From: JBFGCT01 sp041581055
GTDB lineage: Bacteria > Actinomycetota > Acidimicrobiia > Acidimicrobiales > Ilumatobacteraceae
Assembly (NCBI GenBank): GCA_041581055.1
Contig: JBFGCT010000124.1
Coordinates: 1 to 12,367 of the forward strand
DNA: 12,367 nt
Direction: 5' to 3'
Part shown: positions 1-5,922 of the stretch, piece by piece
Position numbering within the stretch: the stretch's first letter is position 1
Layout: the number at the start of each line of letters is the position of its first letter
Notes under the pieces: model-generated
What the model saw: the letters and a program-made list of their open reading frames with translations, nothing else
Databases searched by the model: none
What the model was told of the DNA's origin: nothing
Program-made: the position numbers and the translations under genes

Positions 1-34
1 CCGGGGAGATCCCGGGGCTTCGTCGCGTTCGGGA

Positions 35-40
35 TACCGT
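35..40 (+). promoter_or_regulatory. Putative -10 hexamer of a leaderless promoter
   Basis: TACCGT lies six bases before the ATG at 47. This spacing would place the transcript start at or next to the start codon. No Shine-Dalgarno sequence and no convincing -35 are visible. The same arrangement recurs before four other genes here, which is the main support. Confidence 0.5.
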
Positions 41-46
41 GGTCCC

Positions 47-529
47 ATGCCGGCGATCGAGGGTGCGCAGCGGCCGTTCTGGATGCATCAGCTGGTGGAG
101 TACCTGATCGGGGTGGTGTTGATCAGCGTGTCGGTCCAGTTGCCGAATCCGGCGGTCCCGGCGGTGCTCGGCCTCCTGGTGATCGTCAACTCGGCGATCA
201 CCAAGGGCGCCGCCGGCGCGTTCAACATGATCGGCCGACGGCTGCATCGCCTGCTCGACGTGGCCCTCATGATCCTGCTCGTCGTCATGGCGTTCCAACC
301 GTGGTTCAGCTCGGACTCGACCGGGCGGATCGTGCTCCCGGCGATCGCCTTCGTGATGTTCTTCGTCTGGCTGAACACCGACTTCACCGACCGAGCTGAG
401 CGCAAGAAGCGTCGAGCGGCGCGGTCGTCGGGGCGGTCGCGGGATTCGAGCGAGGAGCTCGGCCGGAAGGCGGGGCGCCTCGTCGGCGACGGGGTCAACG
501 CGGCCCGTCGCTGGCAGAAGAAGCGCTGA
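47..529 (+). CDS. Small multi-pass membrane protein of unknown function
   Basis: A 160-residue protein that I do not recognise as a named family. Hydrophobic stretches at about residues 16-30, 37-52, 68-84 and 95-110 suggest four membrane helices. A strongly basic, Ser/Arg-rich tail (about 116-160, ending RRWQKKR) is probably cytoplasmic. There is no signal peptide cleavage site and no catalytic motif. The ATG is chosen because a TACCGT hexamer sits six bases upstream, the pattern seen before other genes in the window, and the hydrophobic core starts soon after it. The next gene begins 19 bp downstream in the same direction but has its own similar hexamer, so the two may be transcribed separately. 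The basic tail could bind nucleic acid or acidic lipid, but that is only a guess. Confidence 0.75.
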   Translation: MPAIEGAQRPFWMHQLVEYLIGVVLISVSVQLPNPAVPAVLGLLVIVNSAITKGAAGAFNMIGRRLHRLLDVALMILLVVMAFQPWFSSDSTGRIVLPAIAFVMFFVWLNTDFTDRAERKKRRAARSSGRSRDSSEELGRKAGRLVGDGVNAARRWQKKR

Positions 530-536
530 TCGTTCG

Positions 537-542
537 TAGGCT
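537..542 (+). promoter_or_regulatory. Putative -10 hexamer of a leaderless promoter
   Basis: TAGGCT ends six bases before the ATG at 549, the same geometry as at 35-40. It lies in the 19-bp gap after the membrane-protein gene. There is no ribosome-binding site between it and the ATG. Confidence 0.5.
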
Positions 543-548
543 GTGGCC

Positions 549-716
549 ATGACGTTCGAGCAGCCGGCCCCCGACCTCTCCAAGATCATGGCGGCGTGGG
601 AGCGGTGGGAGACCGGCGAGGACTCGCCGGGCAGGGTGATGGCCGACATGAAGACCGCCGGGCTGGCGACGGTGTTGGCCCAGCTCGCCGAGCAGGGCTG
701 GGCCCCGAGCAGCTGA
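549..716 (+). CDS. 55-residue protein of unknown function
   Basis: A short open frame, ATG to TGA, encoding 55 residues that begin MTFEQPAPDLSKIMAAWERW and end LAEQGWAPSS. It is rich in Ala, Glu and Trp and predicted to be mostly helical, with no signal peptide or membrane helix. Support that it is a gene: a TAGGCT hexamer exactly six bases before the ATG, sensible amphipathic composition, and a duplicated copy of its last 15 codons just downstream that has kept a similar peptide. I cannot assign a function. The Nudix gene follows in the same direction and probably shares its transcript, because no separate promoter signal is seen before the Nudix start. Confidence 0.65.
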   Translation: MTFEQPAPDLSKIMAAWERWETGEDSPGRVMADMKTAGLATVLAQLAEQGWAPSS

Positions 717-800
717 CCCTGGCGATGGCCGAGCGACGGTGTTGGCGCGGCTCGCCGAACGGCGGTGGGCCCCGAGTCGCCGGCCCTTGCTGATGGCCGA
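666..800. repeat. Tandem duplication spanning the end of the 55-aa gene and the Nudix start
   Basis: Copy A is 666-732 and copy B is 733-800. By hand alignment they differ at 11 positions plus one inserted base, so about 56 of 67 bases match. Each copy runs from codon 40 of the 55-aa gene, past its stop, to ATGGCCGA. Copy B has lost the stop (TGA became CGG) and is in frame with the Nudix gene. Copy A keeps the stop and an orphan ATGGCCGA at 725-732. Confidence 0.85.
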
Positions 801-1452
801 TGTCGAGCGCCGCCCCGGCGGCAACCAGTTCATCCCCCGCCCGCCGGTCTGGAGCGAGCACGAGGAGGCCCCGTGGTCGCACGGCGCGAACTGGACCGTC
901 GACGAGCTGATCGGGCCGATCCCGCAAACGACCGGGCCGGTCGCGCCGTCGTTCCCCGGCGCCCGGGTCTCGGCCGTGCTGATCGCGCTCACCGACGGGC
1001 CCGACGGCGCGGAGGTGCTGCTCACGAGGCGATCGATGCAGATGCGTAGCCATCGCGGTGAGGTCAGCTTCCCGGGCGGGCGGCTCGACCCGGGCGAGAC
1101 ACCGGTCGAGACCGCCCTGCGCGAGGCCCACGAGGAGGTGGGGCTCGAGCCGGCCGCGCCGGAGATCGTCGGCGAGCTCGAACACCTGAACACGATCGTC
1201 AGCCGCAGCTACATCGTGCCGATCGTGTCGCGGCTCGACCACCGTCCGCCGTTGCGGCCGCAGACGGTCGAGGTCGACCGGGTGCTGTGGACGCCGATCA
1301 GCGAGCTGACCCGCCCGGGCACGTATCGCGTCGAGCGCTGGGGGCGCCCGCCGATGGACCGCCCCTTGCACTTCTTCGAGCTCGACGACGAGACGGTCTG
1401 GGGCGCGACCGCGCACATGCTCGTCGAGCTGCTGGCGCTCCAGTTCGGCTGA
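793..1452 (+). CDS. Nudix hydrolase, CoA pyrophosphatase (NUDT7/8, UPF0035) type
   Basis: A 219-residue Nudix enzyme predicted to cleave CoA or acyl-CoA to 3',5'-ADP and phosphopantetheine derivatives. The Nudix box is complete at residues 96-118: G, then E102, then REAHEEVGL, with Mg-binding glutamates E111, E114 and E115. Just before it, LLTRRS and GEVSFPGG (about 76-96) match the UPF0035 signature that marks the CoA-specific subfamily (LLTxRS-x3-R-x3-G-x3-FPGG). The N-terminal 50 residues resemble no domain I know. The ATG at 793 is preferred because copy A of the tandem repeat preserves the ancestral ATGGCCGA start. A GTG at 739 in frame would add 18 residues copied from the neighbouring gene. 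No clear ribosome-binding site is present. The stop abuts the stop of the convergent gene in TGATCA. Confidence 0.85.
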   Translation: MADVERRPGGNQFIPRPPVWSEHEEAPWSHGANWTVDELIGPIPQTTGPVAPSFPGARVSAVLIALTDGPDGAEVLLTRRSMQMRSHRGEVSFPGGRLDPGETPVETALREAHEEVGLEPAAPEIVGELEHLNTIVSRSYIVPIVSRLDHRPPLRPQTVEVDRVLWTPISELTRPGTYRVERWGRPPMDRPLHFFELDDETVWGATAHMLVELLALQFG

Positions 1453-2574
1453 TCAGCGGGCGAACGCCATCACGTCGACGATGAAGTCGACCGACGCGCC
1501 GGGCTGCCCGTTTCGCACCCGGATCGACGCGCCCGGGCCGCACCGCACCATCGCCGAGTTCGCGACGTTCTGCCCCATGGTGTAGTTGATGTTCGAGGTG
1601 CCACCCCACGGGGCGCCGTCGGCGAACACCGCCGCCCACCCATCGGCGCTCGGCCCGACGATGGTGAGGTTCACGACGACGGCCAGCGCGTCGCTCGGGA
1701 CCGCACCGCCGGTGTTCGCCTCGCAGGACACGACACGCTCGCCGGGTCCGACGAGCTGGGTCTTGGGGCCGGTCGCCGGGGGCGCGCCCATCCGCGAGTC
1801 GTAGACCCGGATCGGGGCCGGCAGCGGCTCGAACGCGCCGACGGAACCCGGTGCGGCAACCCTCACGAATCGGGCCGGTTCGCCGCCACCCGCCTCGTGG
1901 ACGCAGACCCACCATGTCGAGCCACCCGACCCGTCGGTGCGAATCGACAGGTCGCCGGGCCGGGCGTCGCCGCTCACCGGCATCCCCCCTGGATTGTCGA
2001 GGGTGCGCAGCGTGATGTCGGCGTCGGCGAGCAATGCGGGCGCGGCGGCGTAAGAGCTCTGGCCCCAGACGCCGCTCGTCGTCGACGTCGGCGGGTCGAG
2101 GGTTGGGTCGCCGTCGACCCAACCCTGCACGCCCACCCCGCCCCGGTCACTGCGCGAGAGAACGCCTGTCCCTTGACTCGACGAGAACAGGCCGAACGAC
2201 TTCGCCGCGACGTTGATCGCCGATCCGGCGATCGTGCTCTGGTTCCAGACCGAGAGCGCCGGCGTCAAGATGTCGGGGTCGCCACCGCCGGGCAGGACGA
2301 TCGATCCCCTGAGGCCGGTCGTATTCTTCCCCGTGTTGTCCGGCTTGTCGATTTCGACGAAGGCGGGCGCCGCCGCCGCGCTCGTCGACGTGCCGGCCGC
2401 CAGGGCTGTCCCGAGCGCGGCGCCTCCACCGAGCAGCGCGCGCCGACTGAGTCTCGCCGTCGGCGACGCCTCGTCGATGCGCTCCCGAAGCGCGCGGTTC
2501 TCGGCTTCGAGCCTGTCGAGCCGCCGGTGGAGTCGACCGAGCTCACTGAGTGGAGATTCGATGTCGTTCGTCAT
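1453..2574 (-). CDS. Tat-exported surface protein with N-terminal coiled coil
   Basis: A 373-residue protein in three parts. Residues 9-35 form a leucine-zipper heptad (L12, L15, L19, L22, N26, L29, I33). A twin-arginine signal follows at 43-70: SRRALLGG, then an Ala/Gly-rich hydrophobic stretch ending near AAAAPA. After a Gly/Ser-rich middle with short GVxVQG and GVWGQS motifs, residues 255-373 (from IRVYDSR to IVDVMAF) resemble a beta-rich domain found at the C-terminus of many exported actinobacterial proteins. The product should be folded in the cytoplasm and exported by Tat; its function is unknown. The ATG at 2574 is chosen over one 24 codons upstream because TACGGT sits six bases before it and the upstream residues look non-coding. 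It is separated by 97 bp from the gene behind it. Confidence 0.8.
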   Translation of the reverse strand: MTNDIESPLSELGRLHRRLDRLEAENRALRERIDEASPTARLSRRALLGGGAALGTALAAGTSTSAAAAPAFVEIDKPDNTGKNTTGLRGSIVLPGGGDPDILTPALSVWNQSTIAGSAINVAAKSFGLFSSSQGTGVLSRSDRGGVGVQGWVDGDPTLDPPTSTTSGVWGQSSYAAAPALLADADITLRTLDNPGGMPVSGDARPGDLSIRTDGSGGSTWWVCVHEAGGGEPARFVRVAAPGSVGAFEPLPAPIRVYDSRMGAPPATGPKTQLVGPGERVVSCEANTGGAVPSDALAVVVNLTIVGPSADGWAAVFADGAPWGGTSNINYTMGQNVANSAMVRCGPGASIRVRNGQPGASVDFIVDVMAFAR

Positions 2575-2580
2575 GGGTCG

Positions 2581-2586
2581 ACCGTA
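2581..2586 (-). promoter_or_regulatory. Putative -10 hexamer of a leaderless promoter
   Basis: On the minus strand TACGGT ends six bases before the ATG at 2574. It helps decide that start. There is no Shine-Dalgarno sequence and no good -35 match. Confidence 0.5.
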
Positions 2587-2671
2587 GGACTCGCCCCGCC
2601 GAACGGGAACGGCCGAAATGCTCGAAACGCCGACGAATCCGCTCAACCGGCCATTGCGCGAGAGCGACTCG

Positions 2672-3988
2672 TCACAGCCCGCGCGGAGGGGTGCGGCGGA
2701 GGGCGAGGCTCGCCGTCGCGATGCCTACCGCCCCGACGACCACCGCGCCGACGTTGCCGAGCGACCAGACCTTCAGCGACGCCGACACGACGAGGGCGAG
2801 GGAGGTCGCGGTGGTCGCCGTCCCGTCCCAGCGCACCCGCTCGGCAAGGAGCGCGCGCCGCTCGAAGCGGCCGACGCACGCAACGATCGGGACGAGCAGC
2901 ACGAGGGCGAGACCGATCACCGGCAGCTTCTGGACCCACCAGGCCGCCGAACCGATCGCGGCGGTCGGCAGGGCGCCGACGGCGTAGAGGACGGCCGACG
3001 CGCCGACCGCGGCGGTGAAGTGCCAGAGGTAGACCGACATCGACACGGCGTTGGCGGCCACCACCGCCGTCCACGCCCGCCGGTTGCGGGCGAGGAGGCG
3101 GGTGAGGCGCGGGGCGAAGGCGATGGCCGTGGCCACCTGCGCGGCGCCGAACGCCACGAGCGCCACCGACGGCGGGTGGGTCGGCGAGAAGGCGATGCCC
3201 GAGACGTGGATCATGGTGGCCGGCCAGGGACCGAAGGCGACGAGCGAGATCGCCGCGCACCAGCACGCGCCGGCCCACGCCCCGAGCCGCCGCCCGGTCG
3301 GCAGCGCGCCGTCGCGCCACAGGAAGCCGATCATCTGGAAGAGCAGCCAACCGAGCACCCAGTTGACGTGCTCGACCCACGGGACCCCCGAGAGGTGGAG
3401 CGCCTCGATCGTCAGGAACGAGCCGGCCAGCAACGCCACCGTGCGGCCGCGGCGGCGGCGGAGGGCGGTGAGCATCGTCGGCGCCAGCGCCGTGTCGATC
3501 GTGTAGTTGGCGAGGAACCACAGCGGGATCGCGGCGCCGACGGCGCCGGCGGCGACCAGCCCTCCGGCGCCGACCGCGGCGCCGCCCACCAGCAGCGCCA
3601 GCCAGGTGACGGCGAGCACGACGGTCGGCGCGACGAGGCGGCGCAAGCGCTGCACCACCCAGTCGCCATCGGTTCCCGACCGCCGCCGGTGGGCGTCGAG
3701 CGACATCGCGGACGCGAACCCGCCGACGGCGAAGAACAGCGGCATCACCTGGAACAGCCACGTCAGCACGGCGAACCGGGGGGCGACCTCGAGCGCGTTG
3801 CGCGCCACCAGCGAACCGTCCTCGCCGACGGCGATGGCGACCACGAGCCAATGTCCGAGCGCGACGAACACCATCGCCGCGGCGCGGTACGCGTCGATCG
3901 CCCGGTTGCGATCCGGCGCGGCGGCGGCGGCGAGCGTCGCGGTGGTCGCCCCGGTGGGCGCGGGTGGGGTCGACATGGTCAACGTCAT
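2672..3988 (-). CDS. Acyltransferase family 3 membrane protein
   Basis: A 438-residue integral membrane protein of the Acyl_transf_3 (OafA/NodX-like) family. Members move acyl groups, often acetyl or succinyl, onto sugars, glycolipids or cell-wall components at the cytoplasmic membrane. About ten hydrophobic helices run from residue 33 to the end. The family motif R-X10-H is present as R35 to H46 (AYRAAAMVFVALGHW), and MPLFFAVGGF follows in the next helix. No periplasmic SGNH domain is fused, so this is the short form of normal length. The start at 3988 gives MTLTMSTPP; the ATG at 3976 is an equally possible start. Neither has a Shine-Dalgarno sequence or a TANNNT hexamer at the right distance. 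The PLP-enzyme gene ends 86 bp upstream in the same direction, so read-through from it is possible. The acceptor substrate is unknown. Confidence 0.8.
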   Translation of the reverse strand: MTLTMSTPPAPTGATTATLAAAAAPDRNRAIDAYRAAAMVFVALGHWLVVAIAVGEDGSLVARNALEVAPRFAVLTWLFQVMPLFFAVGGFASAMSLDAHRRRSGTDGDWVVQRLRRLVAPTVVLAVTWLALLVGGAAVGAGGLVAAGAVGAAIPLWFLANYTIDTALAPTMLTALRRRRGRTVALLAGSFLTIEALHLSGVPWVEHVNWVLGWLLFQMIGFLWRDGALPTGRRLGAWAGACWCAAISLVAFGPWPATMIHVSGIAFSPTHPPSVALVAFGAAQVATAIAFAPRLTRLLARNRRAWTAVVAANAVSMSVYLWHFTAAVGASAVLYAVGALPTAAIGSAAWWVQKLPVIGLALVLLVPIVACVGRFERRALLAERVRWDGTATTATSLALVVSASLKVWSLGNVGAVVVGAVGIATASLALRRTPPRGL

Positions 3989-4074
3989 GCGCTCAGTCAG
4001 CCAGAACCGGCCGCTGGGCGAAATCGGGGGAACCCCCCACTCGGACCTGGGCGGCGCCCCGCCCGGCGGTCGGG

Positions 4075-5505
4075 TCAGGCCAAGTCGCCGGCGAGCCGGG
4101 CGAGGAGGGCCCACCCGGCGACCACGTGACGGCGTTCGGTCGTGCGGGCGCCGACCGAGAACCGCACGACCGAACGCCCGTCGAGCACGGTCCGCGTGAA
4201 CAGCACCGCCCCGGTGTCGTTGGCCCGCTCGATCAGGCGGTCGGTCGCCGCGTTGGCCGCGTCGACCTCCTCGTGGCGCACGGCGAGGCACAGCAGGTTG
4301 AGCGGGTGCGGGGCCACGATCTCGAACCGGTCGTCGGCGCGGGCCAGACCGGCGAGCTCCTGGGTCAGGCCGACGTGTCGGCGGATCATCGCCTGGATCG
4401 CCACGACGCCTTCGCACCGGATCGTGAACCACAGCTTCAGCGCACGGAAGCGCCGGCCGAGCGGAATCTGCCAGTCGCGGTAGTCGATCACCGCGCCCGA
4501 CTCGGCGGCGGCGGAGCGGAGGAACTCGGGCAGGATGCTCAGCGCACCGAGCAGCGAGGCGCGATCGGTCGTCCAGAACAGGGTGCAGTCGAAGTTGACC
4601 CCCATCCACTTGTGGGCGTTGGTGGCGTAGGAGTCGACGTACTCGAGACCCTCGTTGACCCACCGGTGCTCGGGCGCCAGTGCGGCGATCCCGGACATCG
4701 CCCCGTCGACATGGAGCCACACCCCCTGGTCCCGGCAGACAGGGCCGATCGTCGGCGTGGGGTCGAACGCCATCGACGACGTCGTGCCGTGGGTCGCGCA
4801 CACGAAGAACGGTGCCAACCCGGCGGCGCGATCCTCCTGGATCATCGCCGCGAGGACGTCGGCGCGCATCGCGAACGACTCGTCGTGGGGCACCACCCGC
4901 ATCCGGTCGGCCCCGATCCCCGCGATGCGAAGCCCCTTCTCGAACGCCGAGTGGGCGTGCTCGGTGGCGTAGGCGACGAGCCGCGTCGTGTCGCCATCGC
5001 CGTTGACCATCCCGCCGGTCGCCCGCCACCGAGCGGCCAGGATCGCCACGAGCGTCGCCTCGCTGGCGCTGCCCTGGATCACCCCACCACCAGTGGCGCT
5101 CGTCGACCGGAACGCCGCGGGCAGGTCGAGCAGCTCGACCATCCAGTCGAGCATCAGCGTCTCCAGCTCGGTGCACGCCGGCGACGTGACCCAGCTCATG
5201 CCCTGCACGCCGAGGCCGGCCGACAGCAACTCGCCGAGCACCGACGGGTACGAGGTGTTGGCCGGGAAGTAGGCGAACCAGTCCGGGTGCTGCCAGTGGG
5301 TCAGCGCCGGCGCGATGATCCGGTCGACGTCGGCCATCACCGCGTCGAACGGCTCCGGCTCGGTCGGCGGGTGGTCGGGCAACTGGGCGCGGACGTCACC
5401 GGGCTTCACCTCCGACGTCACGCGCCGGTCGGAGACACCCTCGAGATAGTCGGCGATCCAGTCGATCATCTCGTGGCCGTGGTGGCGGAACTCGTCGGGC
5501 GTCAC
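4075..5505 (-). CDS. PLP-dependent aromatic-L-amino-acid decarboxylase-like enzyme (group II), possibly an aldehyde synthase
   Basis: A 476-residue type-I-fold PLP enzyme of the DDC/TyrDC family, of normal length. It begins TPDEFRHHGHEMIDWIADYLE, as in plant and animal enzymes. The substrate-side segment HWQHPDWFAYFPANTSYP is at 70-87, GGGVIQGSASEA at 139-150, the PLP-stacking H185 in EHAHS, D267 in HVDGAM, and the Schiff-base lysine K299 in NAHKWMGVNFD. All align with human DDC at a constant offset of four for D271, K303 and Y332. At the position of Tyr332, which protonates the quinonoid in true decarboxylases, this protein has F328 (ILPEFLRS). In plant enzymes that change gives aromatic aldehyde synthases, so either amine or aldehyde may be the product. 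The GTG at 5505 is chosen because TACTCT lies six bases upstream and family N-termini begin there. Confidence 0.85.
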   Translation of the reverse strand: MTPDEFRHHGHEMIDWIADYLEGVSDRRVTSEVKPGDVRAQLPDHPPTEPEPFDAVMADVDRIIAPALTHWQHPDWFAYFPANTSYPSVLGELLSAGLGVQGMSWVTSPACTELETLMLDWMVELLDLPAAFRSTSATGGGVIQGSASEATLVAILAARWRATGGMVNGDGDTTRLVAYATEHAHSAFEKGLRIAGIGADRMRVVPHDESFAMRADVLAAMIQEDRAAGLAPFFVCATHGTTSSMAFDPTPTIGPVCRDQGVWLHVDGAMSGIAALAPEHRWVNEGLEYVDSYATNAHKWMGVNFDCTLFWTTDRASLLGALSILPEFLRSAAAESGAVIDYRDWQIPLGRRFRALKLWFTIRCEGVVAIQAMIRRHVGLTQELAGLARADDRFEIVAPHPLNLLCLAVRHEEVDAANAATDRLIERANDTGAVLFTRTVLDGRSVVRFSVGARTTERRHVVAGWALLARLAGDLA

Positions 5506-5511
5506 GGCGTC

Positions 5512-5517
5512 AGAGTA
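5512..5517 (-). promoter_or_regulatory. Putative -10 hexamer of a leaderless promoter
   Basis: On the minus strand TACTCT ends six bases before the GTG at 5505, inside the 47-bp gap to the next gene. It supports the GTG start and independent transcription of the PLP-enzyme gene. Confidence 0.5.
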
Positions 5518-5552
5518 GGCCGATCGCCTCCGACCACCGTGGCCGGCGGCGG

Positions 5553-5921
5553 TCAGGTCCGGTTGCGGTAGATGCCGTAGCCGACCCGGCCGAACACGAC
5601 GGCCAGCCCGGCCAGCATCATGGCGAAGACCAGCGTCTGGCGCCAGCCGCCGCGGGCCTTGCTGCCGCAACCCGGCCGCTCCAACGCGCCGAGACAGTCG
5701 CTGAGGTTCTCATCCTCGGGGAGGAACTCGTTGACGATGGTCGTCGGTGGCGTCGGCGCGGGCGCGGTCGCGACCACCGCCGACACGACGCCGGCCGGCG
5801 CGACCGACGAGACGGCCGGGGCGGCGGACGCGGTCGACGCGCCGCCGATCGAACCGATGGCGACGGTCAGGGTGACCAGCGGACCGAGTACCGCCCGGAT
5901 CGCTGCCCTACGATTCACCAT
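5553..5921 (-). CDS. Small secreted or membrane-anchored protein of unknown function
   Basis: A 122-residue protein. Residues 1-34 look like a Sec signal peptide: basic MVNRRAAIR, a hydrophobic core, then ASAA near 31-34. An Ala/Val/Pro-rich segment follows to about 62. A compact motif NEFLPEDENLSDC...RPGCGS carries two cysteines (C76, C85) that could form a disulfide outside the cell. A membrane helix spans about 96-117, with a short basic tail (YRNRT). This suggests a small protein with its central part exposed to the cell exterior. I do not recognise a named family. Its start codon is one base from the divergent guaA start, so its promoter must lie inside guaA coding sequence or overlap the guaA promoter. 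No TANNNT hexamer or Shine-Dalgarno sequence is evident before it. Confidence 0.7.
   Translation of the reverse strand: MVNRRAAIRAVLGPLVTLTVAIGSIGGASTASAAPAVSSVAPAGVVSAVVATAPAPTPPTTIVNEFLPEDENLSDCLGALERPGCGSKARGGWRQTLVFAMMLAGLAVVFGRVGYGIYRNRT
5909..5914 (+). promoter_or_regulatory. Putative -10 hexamer for guaA
   Basis: TACGAT ends eight bases before the guaA TTG at 5923. The hexamer lies inside the first codons of the divergent 122-aa gene. If functional, it would give a leader of zero to about two bases. There is no clear -35. Confidence 0.4.
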
Positions 5922-5922
5922 C

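Noticed and set aside
1..15. CCGGG-GAGAT-CCCGG hairpin at the window edge
   Set aside because: A five-bp GC stem without a T-run is common by chance in this composition, and the upstream gene is not visible.
4026..4038. GGGGG-AA-CCCCCC inverted repeat between the PLP-enzyme and acyltransferase genes as a terminator
   Set aside because: The realistic stem is only four bp and there is no U-run after it, so it is not convincing.
2618..4129. 503-codon plus-strand frame over the acyltransferase gene
   Set aside because: Its low-complexity Arg/Glu/Gly/Pro content and overlap with a clear membrane acyltransferase on the other strand mark it as a shadow.
5506..5670. In-frame upstream extension of the PLP enzyme and an equivalent 24-residue extension of the Tat protein (2575-2646)
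   Set aside because: Both are Arg/Gly- or low-information-rich and lie upstream of starts that have a TANNNT hexamer at six bases. Family alignment of the PLP enzyme begins at the GTG.
5620..5922. In-frame N-terminal extension of guaA by 101 residues
   Set aside because: GuaA proteins are about 520 residues and begin at the position of the TTG. The extension is antisense to the secreted-protein gene.
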